Position numbers and translations under genes: made by a program
Shown here: one piece after another, positions 17,575 through 26,893 of the stretch
Layout of the letters: each line of letters begins with the position of its first letter
Numbering within the stretch: position 1 is the first letter of the stretch
Notes under the pieces: model-generated
Told to the model about the DNA's origin: nothing
Seen by the model: only the letters and a program-made list of their open reading frames with translations
The model's database searches: none
Assembly (NCBI GenBank): GCA_964580575.1
Contig: CAZOLJ010000003.1
Location: 38,045-102,044 of the forward strand
Direction of reading: 5' to 3'
From: CAVPDE01 sp964580575
GTDB taxonomy: Bacteria; Desulfobacterota; DSM-4660; Desulfatiglandales; HGW-15
DNA: 64,000 nucleotides

Positions 17575-17731
17575 GATGGCTTCGTAAAAAGTCATCAAAA
17601 CCGTCACCCCGGCCCTTCGACTTCGCTCAGGATAAACTCCAGCCGGGGTCCAGAATTGCTTGTTTTTCCTGGATTCCGGCTTTCGCCGGAATGACGGAAA
17701 ATGGGGCTTTGGCACTTCTTACGAGACCATC
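17575..17731. repeat. MITE-like element with terminal inverted repeats
   Basis: The 157-base element is bounded by GATGGCTTCGTAAAAAGT (17575-17592) and, at the other end, the complement GATGGTCTCGTAAGAAGT (17714-17731), which match at 15 of 18 positions. Inside are two further palindromes: CCCCGGC...GCCGGGG and ATTCCGGC-TTTC-GCCGGAAT. It has no coding capacity. Similar arrangements are widespread dispersed repeats in deltaproteobacterial genomes. A second copy was not seen in this window. Confidence 0.75.
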
Positions 17732-17764
17732 GCTGCATGAAAATAAAGCGCGGAGGGAAAAATT

Positions 17765-17890
17765 ATGTCGAAAGCCAGAGATACAAAAAAGGATGCAAAA
17801 AAGAAACCCGCCAAATCCCTCAAGGAAAGAAGAGAAGAGAAGAAGATGAAAAAGGCCGGCAAGGTCTCTCCTCTTTCCGGACCGGCTTAG
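17765..17890 (+). CDS. Tiny lysine-rich basic protein
   Basis: 41 aa, starting at the ATG at 17765 behind GGAGGG. The sequence starts MSKARDTKKDAKKKPAKS and continues with alternating Lys/Arg/Glu, predicted to be a single charged helix. Very similar short proteins beginning MSKARDTKK occur annotated as hypothetical in many proteobacteria. The function is unknown; nucleic-acid or ribosome binding is a guess from charge. It stands alone between the repeat element and the cyclase gene. Confidence 0.7.
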   Translation: MSKARDTKKDAKKKPAKSLKERREEKKMKKAGKVSPLSGPA

Positions 17891-17920
17891 TTCAAAGCAT
17901 TTTCCTCACCATCCAAGCTG

Positions 17921-18568
17921 ATGGTCCGGTACATTGATCTGACCTTCCCTCTCGAGGAGGCTATGCCTGTCTGGCCTGGAGATTCAAGGCCAGAGTTCAG
18001 GGAGGTGAAGAGTCTTGAGCAGGATGGGTATGTGGTTCAGTCGATACGCTTCAGCAACCACCTGGGAACCCATCTGGACGCCCCCTCTCACATCGTCAAA
18101 GGCGGGATGACCCTCGATCGCATCCCCCTGGAGACCCTGATCGGCAAAGCCGTCCTCATCGATTTCTCCTACAAAGGAAAAAAAGACAGGATCACGGCCA
18201 GGGATCTTCAAGCCCATGACAACATGCTCCGCACAGGGGCGAAGGTTCTCGTCAGGACAGGATGGGACTCCCAATACGGTTCGACCATCTTTTTTCAGGA
18301 TTTTCCCTCTTTGACCCTGGAGGCTGCCCAGGAACTGGCTGAACGCCGTATTGCGCTCCTGGGCATGGACACTCCTTCTCCAAGCCCGGTCGATGATCTT
18401 GAGCAAGGCATACACAAAACCCTCCTAGACGCAGGCATCGTCCTTCTCGAGTGCCTCACGAACCTTCATCGCATCAGAGGGAGTGAGTGCGAGTTGATCG
18501 TGCTCCCGCCCCTGTTCAAGGGTTTCAGCGGAAGCCCTTGCCGCGCAGTGGCCGTTCAATCGGACTGA
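17921..18568 (+). CDS. Cyclase-family metal hydrolase (kynurenine formamidase-like)
   Basis: 215 aa. The metal-binding signature NHLGTHLDAPSH (about 45-56) and the start YIDLTFPLEEAMPVWPGD define the cyclase/kynurenine formamidase fold. Such enzymes hydrolyse N-formyl or cyclic amide/ester bonds. The substrate is not predictable here: no kynureninase or tryptophan dioxygenase is nearby. The ribosome site before 17921 is weak. It is on the same strand as the acyl-CoA synthetase that follows after a 137-base gap. Confidence 0.82.
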   Translation: MVRYIDLTFPLEEAMPVWPGDSRPEFREVKSLEQDGYVVQSIRFSNHLGTHLDAPSHIVKGGMTLDRIPLETLIGKAVLIDFSYKGKKDRITARDLQAHDNMLRTGAKVLVRTGWDSQYGSTIFFQDFPSLTLEAAQELAERRIALLGMDTPSPSPVDDLEQGIHKTLLDAGIVLLECLTNLHRIRGSECELIVLPPLFKGFSGSPCRAVAVQSD

Positions 18569-18705
18569 TCGCTCAAGGTGCCGAATTTGGGATCCCCCTT
18601 GACTTGCCTTGAAAACCTGGCATTCTAGCTTGTGAAGTTTTCTTGCCCGGCTCTGATTTTCTAGTGGAGCCTGCTGATTCTCTTCAGAAGCGAAAGGTGT
18701 CAACC

Positions 18706-20832
18706 ATGGAAGGTATTGAGCATCTATTGAGTCCCCAATCGATCGCCGTGGTAGGTGCGTCAAACCGTATCGGCAGCCTGGGGCTGGCTATTTTCAAAAA
18801 TCTGCTGGATGGGGGCTACCAGGGAATTCTTTACCCGGTGAACCCCAAGGCCAAGTCCATCCAGGGAGTGAAGGCTTATCCCTCTCTTCTGGAGATTCCT
18901 GACGACGTGGATATGGCCGTTCTCATCGTGCCTCCATGCCATGTGGCCAACACCATCGAGGAAGCCGCCAAGAAACAGATCAAAGGATGCATCGTGATCA
19001 CAGCCGGTTTCAAGGAAATCGGCGGCCAAGGGATCGAAATGGAAAAGCACGTGAAGTCCGTGGCCCAGGCCCACGGAATACGCCTCCTGGGTCCCAACTG
19101 CCTGGGGGCTGCCAACACCAATCCCAAGGTGCGCATGAATGCCAGCTTCGGATCTTCCATGCCCAGCCGCGGCAATATTGCCCTTATTTCCCAGTCCGGA
19201 GCCATGTGCGTCGCCGTCCTGGATTATGCCGCAGGCCGTCACATGGGTTTCTCCAAATCCATCAGCATCGGGAACAAGGCGGACATCAACGAAGTGGATC
19301 TCCTTCGCTATTTGAAGGACGACCCGGATACAAAGGTCATCATCATGTACTTGGAAGACATCACCGATGGCCATGCCTTTATTGAGGTGGCAAGGGAAAT
19401 CACCCTGGTGGCGGGCAAGCCGATTCTGGCCCTGAAAGCAGGCCGTTCGCCTGAAGGGGCCAGGGCAGCCGCTTCCCACACCGGTTCCATGGCCGGGTCA
19501 GATGCCGCCTATGACGCGATCTTCATGCAAGGAGGCATTCAGCGCGTCGATGGGGTGAGCGAGTTGTTCAATTATGCCCTCGCTTTCTCTACCCAGCCCC
19601 TGCCCAAAGGAAACCGCATCGGCATCGTGACCAATTCCGGCGGCCCAGGGATCATGGCCACGGATGCCCTTATTCGGCCGGGAATCACTCTCGCCTCCCT
19701 TTCCGAAGAAACGAAGAAAAAGCTCAGAGAGAAACTCCCTCCCACGGCCAGCGTCAACAACCCCGTGGACGTCATCGGCGATGCCGATGCAAAGCGCTAC
19801 GAGGCGGCGATTCGGTACACCCTGGGAGATGAAAATGTGGACGGAGCGATCGTGATCCTCGCTCCGGCGGCCATCACGGAAATCATGGAGACCGCCCAGA
19901 TCGTCCCCCGCGTGGCCAAGGACATCGATAAACCTGTCCTTTGCTCTTTCATGGGGCTGGTGGACGTTTCCGAGGGAATCACCTATCTGGAGCAAAACGG
20001 CCTTCCGAACTATGTGTTTCCCGAAGATGCTGCGAGAACCATGGCGGCCATGATCCGGTACAGGGAAAACCTGAAGCCTCACGAGGGAAGAAAAAGAGAA
20101 GTCTTTCGTTTGCTGGAAGATCAGGAAAAGGCGGCTGCCGTTATTGCAGCGAAGCTTTCTGGACGCAAAGAATACTTCATGACGGAAAAGGAAGCCCATG
20201 AACTTCTCAGGTGCTACGGATTTCCTCTGCTCAAGAGCCGACTCGTCACAAACCTTTCCGAGATTTCCGCGGCCATAGCGGAAATCGGCCTGCCTGTCGT
20301 GATGAAACTGGACTCACCGGATATCCTTCACAAGTCCGATGCTGGAGGCGTTCGCCTGGGAATAAAGTCTCAGGAGCAGGCGGAAAAAACCTTCCATGAA
20401 ATCATCGAAAGCGCCAATAAGTACAAGCCTGGCGCGAACATCAGAGGAATTCTGTTTCAGGAGATGGCCCGGGAGGGAGTGGAAGTCATCCTCGGTTCCA
20501 CCAGGGATCCCCGATTCGGCCCCATTTGTATGTTCGGTCTGGGAGGCATCTTTGTCGAAGCCCTCAAAGACGTCACGTTCCGGCTCGCGCCTATGTGGGA
20601 GACGAGTGCCGAAAAGATGATCACCGACATCAAGGCTTACCGGGTCCTGCGAGGCATCAGGGGACGGCCGCCTGCAGACACCAAGGCAGCCAAACTCTGT
20701 ATCCTCAGGCTCTCGGCCATGGTCGCCAACCATCCGGAGATCGCCGAACTCGACATCAATCCGCTGATCGTCTACCCTGAGGGGCAGGGCTGTGTTGTGG
20801 CAGATGCCCGAATCATTCTATCGAGGCGTTAG
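18706..20832 (+). CDS. ADP-forming acetyl/acyl-CoA synthetase, fused alpha and beta subunits
   Basis: Converts acyl-CoA + ADP + Pi to acid + CoA + ATP (reversible), a typical energy-conserving step in anaerobes. 708 aa from the ATG at 18706 (MEGIEHLLSPQSIAVVGAS). The order is the CoA-binding domain (1-130), the two ligase-CoA domains (about 145-460) with the phosphohistidine segment ASHTGSMAGSDAAYDA (about 256-271), then the C-terminal ATP-grasp beta part (about 490-708), including VVMKLDSPDILHKSDAGGV. It is followed eight bases later by threonine aldolase, so they are likely co-transcribed. Confidence 0.93.
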   Translation: MEGIEHLLSPQSIAVVGASNRIGSLGLAIFKNLLDGGYQGILYPVNPKAKSIQGVKAYPSLLEIPDDVDMAVLIVPPCHVANTIEEAAKKQIKGCIVITAGFKEIGGQGIEMEKHVKSVAQAHGIRLLGPNCLGAANTNPKVRMNASFGSSMPSRGNIALISQSGAMCVAVLDYAAGRHMGFSKSISIGNKADINEVDLLRYLKDDPDTKVIIMYLEDITDGHAFIEVAREITLVAGKPILALKAGRSPEGARAAASHTGSMAGSDAAYDAIFMQGGIQRVDGVSELFNYALAFSTQPLPKGNRIGIVTNSGGPGIMATDALIRPGITLASLSEETKKKLREKLPPTASVNNPVDVIGDADAKRYEAAIRYTLGDENVDGAIVILAPAAITEIMETAQIVPRVAKDIDKPVLCSFMGLVDVSEGITYLEQNGLPNYVFPEDAARTMAAMIRYRENLKPHEGRKREVFRLLEDQEKAAAVIAAKLSGRKEYFMTEKEAHELLRCYGFPLLKSRLVTNLSEISAAIAEIGLPVVMKLDSPDILHKSDAGGVRLGIKSQEQAEKTFHEIIESANKYKPGANIRGILFQEMAREGVEVILGSTRDPRFGPICMFGLGGIFVEALKDVTFRLAPMWETSAEKMITDIKAYRVLRGIRGRPPADTKAAKLCILRLSAMVANHPEIAELDINPLIVYPEGQGCVVADARIILSRR

Positions 20833-20839
20833 ACACCCT

Positions 20840-21868
20840 ATGGCAGAACACAGCAAGATCATTGATCTCCGAAGCGACACGGTCACCAAACCCACGCCGG
20901 CCATGCGCTCGGCCATGAACCAGGCCGAGGTGGGCGACGACGTTTACGGCGAAGATCCCACGGTCAATCGGCTCCAGTCCCTTGCCGCGGAGATGCTTGG
21001 CACAGAGGCCGCGCTTTTTGCAACCAGCGGCACTCAGAGCAACCTTCTGGGTGTCATGAGCCAGTGCGAGAGGGGCGACGAGTACATCGTGGGCCAGCGG
21101 GCTCACACCTACCGGTTTGAAGGAGGAGGCGCAGCTGTGCTGGCTAGCATTCAGCCTCAGCCCATTGATTTCCAGGAGGACGGAATCCTGGATCTTGGCG
21201 AGGTGGCGCGAAACATCAAGCCGAACGACTTCCACTTTGCAAAGACCCGGCTTCTATGCCTGGAAAACACCCAGGAGGGTAAAGTGCTTCCCCTGGATTA
21301 CCTGGCTAAGGCTTCTGCTCTGGCCAAGCAGAACGGGCTTTCCATCCACCTGGACGGAGCGCGCGTGTTCAATGCCGCCGTGAGACTCAAAGTGCCTGTT
21401 CGCGAGATCACCCGCCATTTCGACACCATTTCTTTCTGCCTCTCAAAGGGTCTTGGCGCGCCGGTCGGCTCGGTTCTTTGCGGGCCCCGGGAGGTTATCG
21501 ACAAGGCACGGCGATGGCGCAAGGTCCTTGGCGGCGGCATGAGGCAGGCGGGCATTCTGGCTGCTGCTGGCATTCATGCTCTCACGCACCACGTGGACAG
21601 GCTCGCACAGGACCACGAAAACGCCGGCATGCTCGCACAAGGGCTTTCGCAGATCAAGGAGTTGACCGTTGACCCTTCCAAGGTTCAGACCAACATGATT
21701 TTCTTCACCCTGGAGCCTTCCCGCTTCAAGGCCCTTCAAGGCTATCTCAAAGAGCGCGGCATCCTGATCAGCGGAAGGGAAAAAGTCCGGCTCGTGACCC
21801 ATCTTGATGTCAGCGCAGAAGACATCGGAGCGGTGATCCAAGCCTTCAGGGATTACTTCTCCGGCTAG
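20840..21868 (+). CDS. ltaE: L-threonine aldolase (low specificity type)
   Basis: PLP enzyme cleaving threonine or allo-threonine to glycine and acetaldehyde. 342 aa from the ATG at 20840 (MAEHSKIIDLRSDTVTKP). Characteristic motifs: the N-terminal DLRSDTVTKPT, GDDVYGEDPTVN, and SFCLSKGLGAPVGS with the PLP lysine (near 200), then GGGMRQAGILAAAG. A longer reading from 20792 overlaps the previous gene and lacks conservation. With the ADP-forming synthetase upstream, it could feed acetyl units or glycine catabolism; that link is inference. Confidence 0.93.
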   Translation: MAEHSKIIDLRSDTVTKPTPAMRSAMNQAEVGDDVYGEDPTVNRLQSLAAEMLGTEAALFATSGTQSNLLGVMSQCERGDEYIVGQRAHTYRFEGGGAAVLASIQPQPIDFQEDGILDLGEVARNIKPNDFHFAKTRLLCLENTQEGKVLPLDYLAKASALAKQNGLSIHLDGARVFNAAVRLKVPVREITRHFDTISFCLSKGLGAPVGSVLCGPREVIDKARRWRKVLGGGMRQAGILAAAGIHALTHHVDRLAQDHENAGMLAQGLSQIKELTVDPSKVQTNMIFFTLEPSRFKALQGYLKERGILISGREKVRLVTHLDVSAEDIGAVIQAFRDYFSG

Positions 21869-21888
21869 CCGGCTCTCCTGCTTTTTCC

Positions 21889-21917
21889 TTGACACCGTTG
21901 CTCACTTTTTCTAGTAT
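21889..21917 (+). promoter_or_regulatory. Sigma-70 promoter of the liv transporter operon
   Basis: TTGACA (21889-21894), a 17-base spacer and TAGTAT (21912-21917) lie about 165 bases upstream of the binding-protein start. The untranslated leader has no recognised riboswitch. It ends with a strong GAAAGGAGG ribosome site. Confidence 0.7.
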
Positions 21918-22082
21918 CCTTGCACTTAACCATTTTTTTGAATCGCTTTTGACCATTCATTTCGGCATGTTGCAAAAGACCTGCAGGACGCTGATTCTTT
22001 CTCTGTAGATGCTTCACGACAACCCTTTGCGGGTTTCGTGCGTCAGGTTCGTTAACCTCATTCACCGAAAGGAGGCTGCAGC

Positions 22083-23354
22083 ATGGTTAAAAAAGTCCTC
22101 ACCTTTGTTTTTCTCTTCGCCTTAGTTTCCGCGTTTCTTGAATTGGGTCCTGTGCTGGCTCAGCAGAAAGGAAACCCGATCCTGGTTGGCGCTCCCATCC
22201 CGAGAGCGAGCGCCTACGGCCAGAACGGTGAGCGGGGCATGATTCTCGCCACCGAAGAGATCAATGCCGCGGGCGGCGTCAAGGTGGGAAACGAGATGCG
22301 GCCCTTTCAACTGGAAATCATCGATACCCGCGACGAAGAGCCGGGAGTCCCCACCAGCGAAGTACTCCTCGCCATAGAAAAGCTGATCCTCCAGAAGAAA
22401 GTGGACATGATCGCAGGCGGGCCGTGCATGTCCGAGTGCGGCCTGGCTGCCCTGGACCTTTATGCCAAGTACAAGACTCTCGACATCGTCTCCATAGGCT
22501 GCTACACGCCCGGCTGGGACAAGAAGGTGGCCACGGACCTCGAGAAGTACAGGTTTTCCTGGAGAGAGAGCGGCAGCGTGGCCTGGTACATCAAAGAGGC
22601 CGTAGATCTCCTCCACAAGATCAAAGCGGAATATGGGTTCAACAAGATGTTCATCTCCATCGATGACAGCGCCATGTGCCGCGGCGCAGCCCAGATCGTC
22701 AGCGATCTCGCAGTCAAGGACGGATGGCAGATCATGGGAAATGACAAGCACCCCATCGGCACAACCGACTACTCCGCGGCCTTGAATGACTGCAAGAAGT
22801 CAGGTGCCCAGATCCTCTTCATATGGGCTTACTCTCCCGAGACCTCGATCATGCTGAAGCAGTGGGCGGACATGGAAGTCCCGGCTCTGCCCATCGGGTT
22901 TATCGGCGCTGCTGAAGACCCGGGGTTCTGGGAGGCGTCGGGCGGCAAAGGCGCTTACACGATCGTGACCCTCTCTGAAGCAGGCAACGTTCCAGGCAAT
23001 GTGACTCCCCTTCACATGAAATTCTATGACAGCTTCAAGAAGAAGTGGGGGGTGCCTCCCCGCAGCACCGGCTGCGTGAGCGCTTATGAAGCCATGTTCG
23101 TTTTGAAAGATGCGATCGAAAGGGCGGGCACCATTGACAAAGAGGCGCTTGTCGCCGCTCTGGCCAAGACTAATCTTCCGGTGGTTCGCGGGACCCTCCG
23201 GTTCGATCAGAACCACCAGGTTGTTTACGGCTATGATCCCAAGACGAGCGTACTCGGCTGCTGGGTCCAGTGGCAGAACGGGGAGCGAGTAGCTATTTTC
23301 CCCGAAGCTGCAGCCACCGGCAAAATCCAGATGCCGCCATGGATCAAGAAATAA
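22083..23354 (+). CDS. ABC transporter periplasmic substrate-binding protein (branched-chain amino acid/amide type)
   Basis: 423 aa with a clear signal peptide (MVKKVLTFVFLFALVSAFLE, cleavage after VLAQ region). The mature part is a type I periplasmic-binding fold of the LivJ/amide family: GNPILVGAPIPRASAYGQNGERG, EEINAAGGV and the RSTGCVSAYEAMFVLKDAIE segment. These proteins bind branched-chain amino acids, amides, urea or aromatic acids; specificity cannot be read from sequence alone. It is the first gene of a five-gene transporter operon. Confidence 0.92.
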   Translation: MVKKVLTFVFLFALVSAFLELGPVLAQQKGNPILVGAPIPRASAYGQNGERGMILATEEINAAGGVKVGNEMRPFQLEIIDTRDEEPGVPTSEVLLAIEKLILQKKVDMIAGGPCMSECGLAALDLYAKYKTLDIVSIGCYTPGWDKKVATDLEKYRFSWRESGSVAWYIKEAVDLLHKIKAEYGFNKMFISIDDSAMCRGAAQIVSDLAVKDGWQIMGNDKHPIGTTDYSAALNDCKKSGAQILFIWAYSPETSIMLKQWADMEVPALPIGFIGAAEDPGFWEASGGKGAYTIVTLSEAGNVPGNVTPLHMKFYDSFKKKWGVPPRSTGCVSAYEAMFVLKDAIERAGTIDKEALVAALAKTNLPVVRGTLRFDQNHQVVYGYDPKTSVLGCWVQWQNGERVAIFPEAAATGKIQMPPWIKK

Positions 23355-23449
23355 ACTCGAATTGGAGTGATGGAGAGGTGGAGTATTGGAGTAATGGTGA
23401 AACCCTGAAACCCCAGTACTCCATTGCTCCACTCTTCTGAGCAGGTTCC

Positions 23450-24334
23450 ATGGACATCCTCATTTACGGCACCGTCAACAGCGTCGTCTTTTCCCTCATT
23501 GCAGTGGGGTTCACTCTGGTTTACGGAGTCGCCAGGGTTCCCAACTTTGCCCACGGATCCATCTACGTCCTTGTCGGGTTTCTGACCTGGAGTTTTGTGA
23601 ATGATCTCAAGATGAACTATGCCCTTGCGATCATCCTTTCCCTTGTCATCGCTTCGATTGTGGGGCTCCTCATCTACCGCCTTGTCCTCATCCGCTTGCG
23701 GGGAATGCCCACGTCCGAGATCATTTCTTCCTTTGCCGTGAGCCTGATCATTCTTGAAGGACTGAGGATGCAGGGGATCGCCGGATTCAAAGGGTTCATC
23801 GGCCCCTTCTACACGCTCAAACCGTTTGTGGAGGGCAAGATCAGTATTGCCGGCGTCTTTGTGGATTATCAACGGTTGATCATCATAGGAGCCGGCCTCG
23901 GGCTGGTCATCTTCCTTTGGATCTTCACACACCACACCAAGATAGGCCTCGCCCTCCGCGCCATTGCTCAGGATGAGCGGGCAGCCATGATGCTCGGCGT
24001 CAACTCAGACAGAACCGCCATGATCTCCCTTTCCATCGGGTCTGCCCTGGCCGGCATTGCCGCTGTGACCATTCTTCCCCTCGGTAGTGTCCGGGCTGAG
24101 GAAGGGTACCGGGTTCTCATTTATGCCCTTGCCGTGTGCATCATCGGAGGTCTTGGAAGCTGGGGAGGGGCTGTGCTGGCTTCCTTTGTGCTCGCTTTTG
24201 CCATGAAGATCAGCACCTCTTTTTTCGGAGCCCTGTGGGAATCGGTGGTGCTGGTGGGAACCATCATCCTCATCCTTTTGTTCAGGCCTTCCGGCCTTCT
24301 CGGGAAGCAGAAAGAACTGGAAGAGAGGGTTTAA
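23450..24334 (+). CDS. livH: ABC transporter inner-membrane permease, LivH type
   Basis: 294 aa, about eight membrane helices. The start GTVNSVVFSLIAVGFTLVYG and the EAA-like loop ALRAIAQDERAAMMLGVN (about 168-185) are typical of LivH permeases. It follows the binding-protein gene by 95 bases; that gap holds an imperfect inverted repeat built from GGAGTaTTGGAGT-type units (about 23370-23435). It partners LivM to form the channel. Confidence 0.92.
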   Translation: MDILIYGTVNSVVFSLIAVGFTLVYGVARVPNFAHGSIYVLVGFLTWSFVNDLKMNYALAIILSLVIASIVGLLIYRLVLIRLRGMPTSEIISSFAVSLIILEGLRMQGIAGFKGFIGPFYTLKPFVEGKISIAGVFVDYQRLIIIGAGLGLVIFLWIFTHHTKIGLALRAIAQDERAAMMLGVNSDRTAMISLSIGSALAGIAAVTILPLGSVRAEEGYRVLIYALAVCIIGGLGSWGGAVLASFVLAFAMKISTSFFGALWESVVLVGTIILILLFRPSGLLGKQKELEERV

Positions 24335-24336
24335 AC

Positions 24337-25347
24337 TTGGCGGACAGAGCAAAACGAAAGAAAAGGCTGGACAGGAGCATCAAGGTTCGCACCGAGGGCC
24401 TTTACGCCGTCACCTCCTGGGCGGAGATGGGTTACCTTTTCATGCCCAGAGTGGTTCTTGTTGCAGGACTTCTCCTGCTTCCCCTTGTTCTGGATCCTTA
24501 CTGGCAGAGGGTTCTCTGCTCGGCTGGGATCTACGCCCTTCTTGCCATCGGCTTTGATTTCCTTGCCGAATACGTCGGACTGGTGTGCTTAGGCGGAGCC
24601 TTCTTCATCGGGACCGGCGGCTACATCGCAGGGCTTCTGAATGAGTATTTTCACTGGTCCCCGCTGATCACGATTCCCATCGCGACCGTGCTTGGCGCCG
24701 GATTCAGCACCCTTGTGCTTGTCCCCTGCCTCCGGCTGCGAGGCATTTACTTTGCCATTGTCAGCTTCATGTTCCCTCTTTTTGCCGTTTTCATCATCAT
24801 CGCCCTCAATGTCTTCGGCGGCACTGAAGGCATCACCGCTCTCGACACCTTTCCCAATTCCTGGATCGAGCTGTACCTCATCCTCGCGGTGGTCATTGTT
24901 TCTCTCTTCGCCCTGCGACGGCTCGTCAACGAAGACATGGGTATTATTCTGCGCGGCATCATGGACAATGATCAGGCGGTCAAAGCCTCGGGGATCAACA
25001 TCACCTCCTACAAAATCAGGGCGGTTTTCATTGCAGCGCTCCTCGGTTGTTTCGGAGGAGCCTATCTCAGCCACCTTTACGGGTGGCTCGGGCTCTCCCT
25101 CTTTGCCATGGACTTCTCCATCCTTCCCATCGCCGCCTGTGTCATGGGAGGAATGGGGACCCTGGTCGGTCCGGTGCTGGGCGCCTTCATCCTCACACCC
25201 ATGTCCGAAGCCTTGCGCGGCTTCGGCCAATTGAGGGTCGTTCTCTACTGCCTCATCCTCATCGGGTTCATGGTCTACAAGCCGGAAGGAATCATGAATT
25301 ACCTTCAGAGAAAATATCACCAGTTCGAAGTCTGGGAAGAGGTGTGA
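24337..25347 (+). CDS. livM: ABC transporter inner-membrane permease, LivM type
   Basis: 336 aa. I start it at the TTG at 24337, two bases after the livH stop, with GAGAGGG upstream. Starting earlier would run through livH. About nine helices; the conserved loop GIILRGIMDNDQAVKASGIN near 215 is the LivM coupling motif and the C-terminal KPEGIMNYLQRK is a family hallmark. The overlap-like spacing with livH and livG indicates translational coupling. Confidence 0.9.
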   Translation: MADRAKRKKRLDRSIKVRTEGLYAVTSWAEMGYLFMPRVVLVAGLLLLPLVLDPYWQRVLCSAGIYALLAIGFDFLAEYVGLVCLGGAFFIGTGGYIAGLLNEYFHWSPLITIPIATVLGAGFSTLVLVPCLRLRGIYFAIVSFMFPLFAVFIIIALNVFGGTEGITALDTFPNSWIELYLILAVVIVSLFALRRLVNEDMGIILRGIMDNDQAVKASGINITSYKIRAVFIAALLGCFGGAYLSHLYGWLGLSLFAMDFSILPIAACVMGGMGTLVGPVLGAFILTPMSEALRGFGQLRVVLYCLILIGFMVYKPEGIMNYLQRKYHQFEVWEEV

Positions 25348-25349
25348 CC

Positions 25350-26108
25350 GTGGCCGGAGAACCTCTTCTTCAAGTGACCAGGCTCTCTAAATCCTTCGGC
25401 GGCGTTCAGGCCATCATGAACGTGAGCTTCGAACTGGCCAAGGGAGAGATCCTGGGGGTTATCGGGCCCAACGGGTCCGGAAAAACGACCCTGGTGAACC
25501 TGATCACCGGCTTCGTGAAACCCAGCGCAGGGATGATTTCGTTCAAAGGCATGGACATTACAGGCTTCCCGCCTCACAAGATCGCGAACATGGGGCTCAC
25601 GCGGACCTTCCAGGTCATGAGACCCTACCACAGTCTCTCTGCTTACAAGAATCTGATTGTACCGCTCAATTCTCCGCGCGTCCGAAAAACAGCGGGCGGA
25701 ACTCTGGGAGACATGGACGCTGTGGCGATCGATATTCTGGAGGAGGTCGGTTTTGAACGGGACGCCCGCGTTCCCTATAAAACCGCTGGCTCCCTTCCCC
25801 TCGGGTATCTCAAGCGCCTGGAACTTGGCCGATGCATTGCCCTGCGGCCCGAGGTGATCATCTGTGATGAAGTGTTCTCAGGCCTCAGCATGTCGGAAAT
25901 CTCTTCCCTGATTCCCCTGTTGGAGAAATTGCGCATGGAGGGGATCACTATGATCATGATCGAGCACCGGTTGAGAGAGCTCTTCAGGCTCACCAACCGA
26001 GTGGTGGTGCTGACCTTCGGGCAGAAGATCGCGGAGGGGACTCCGGAAGAAGTCATGAGCAACCAGCAGGTCAGGGATGCTTACCTGGGGACGGAGACGA
26101 AGAAGTGA
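25350..26108 (+). CDS. livG: ABC transporter ATP-binding protein, LivG type
   Basis: 252 aa with a GTG start at 25350, two bases after livM, preceded by GAGGTG. Walker A GPNGSGKTTLVN is at about 38-49. The family insertion GLTRTFQVMRPYHSLSAY follows near 85. The signature is unusual (AGSLPLGYLKRLELGRCIA in place of LSGGQ) and Walker B is VIICDEVFSGLS. The LSGGQ deviation (LPLGYLKRLE) is seen in LivG relatives and need not mean inactivity. Confidence 0.9.
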   Translation: MAGEPLLQVTRLSKSFGGVQAIMNVSFELAKGEILGVIGPNGSGKTTLVNLITGFVKPSAGMISFKGMDITGFPPHKIANMGLTRTFQVMRPYHSLSAYKNLIVPLNSPRVRKTAGGTLGDMDAVAIDILEEVGFERDARVPYKTAGSLPLGYLKRLELGRCIALRPEVIICDEVFSGLSMSEISSLIPLLEKLRMEGITMIMIEHRLRELFRLTNRVVVLTFGQKIAEGTPEEVMSNQQVRDAYLGTETKK

Positions 26109-26857
26109 ACATCCTCGAAGTCAAAGATCTCATGGTCTTCTACGAAAACGCGATCGCCATCAACAACGTGCAGATGAAAGCCGAAAAGGGTCTGGTGACA
26201 GGCATCTTCGGCGCCAACAGCGCAGGCAAGTCCACCCTCATGTACACCATCTCCGGCATCATCCTTGATGTAAAACGAAAAGAAGCCATGAAAGGCGGGG
26301 AACGCATCACCATCCTAGGCAGTGTCCTCTACGAAGGCAAGGACATCACCAAGGTGGAGCCTAGCGACAGAGCGAGGATGGGCATCGTGCTCTGCCCTGA
26401 GAGGCGCAGGATTTTTCAGGAAAGCACCGTCCTGGAGAATCTGAAAATTGGCGGCATTCTGGCCACCAAGGCGCAGGCCAAGAAAACCATGGAGTACGTC
26501 TTTGCCCTCTTCCCTCATCTGAAACTTCTCAAGAAGAGGGAAGGAGGGTTTCTGAGCGGCGGGGAGCAGCAAATGCTCGCCATCGGAAGAGCCCTCATGG
26601 CCCAGCCCAAACTGCTGCTCCTGGACGAGCCTCTTCTCGGCCTCAGCCCCCTCATGGAGGAGCTGCTGGCCAAGGCCATCATGAGCATCAACAAGGAAAC
26701 CGGGATCACCACCCTAATCTCGGAACAGTACGCACGTCCCATCCTGCCCATCATCAACTACGGCTACGTGCTCGAGAACGGAGGCGCTGTCCTCGAAGGA
26801 ACTTCCCAGGAACTCATCGACAACCCTGACGTCAAGTCCGCCTACTTCGGCCTATAA
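26105..26857 (+). CDS. livF: ABC transporter ATP-binding protein, LivF type
   Basis: 250 aa; the GTG start at 26105 overlaps the livG stop by four bases. Walker A FGANSAGKSTLMYT (about 36-49), signature FLSGGEQQMLAIGRAL and Walker B KLLLLDEPLLGLSP are all present. An insertion of about 15 residues after the first P-loop helix (DVKRKEAMKGGERIT) lengthens the usual LivF. It ends the transporter set; the acyl-CoA dehydrogenase follows after 36 bases. Confidence 0.92.
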   Translation: MNILEVKDLMVFYENAIAINNVQMKAEKGLVTGIFGANSAGKSTLMYTISGIILDVKRKEAMKGGERITILGSVLYEGKDITKVEPSDRARMGIVLCPERRRIFQESTVLENLKIGGILATKAQAKKTMEYVFALFPHLKLLKKREGGFLSGGEQQMLAIGRALMAQPKLLLLDEPLLGLSPLMEELLAKAIMSINKETGITTLISEQYARPILPIINYGYVLENGGAVLEGTSQELIDNPDVKSAYFGL

Positions 26858-26893
26858 GCAGGTCGCCAAAGAACAAATCCGGCGAGGTGACCC

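Noticed and set aside
25047..25349. LivG starting at 25047
   Set aside because: That part reads as an out-of-frame shadow of livM; the GTG at 25350 with GAGGTG upstream begins the conserved ATPase.
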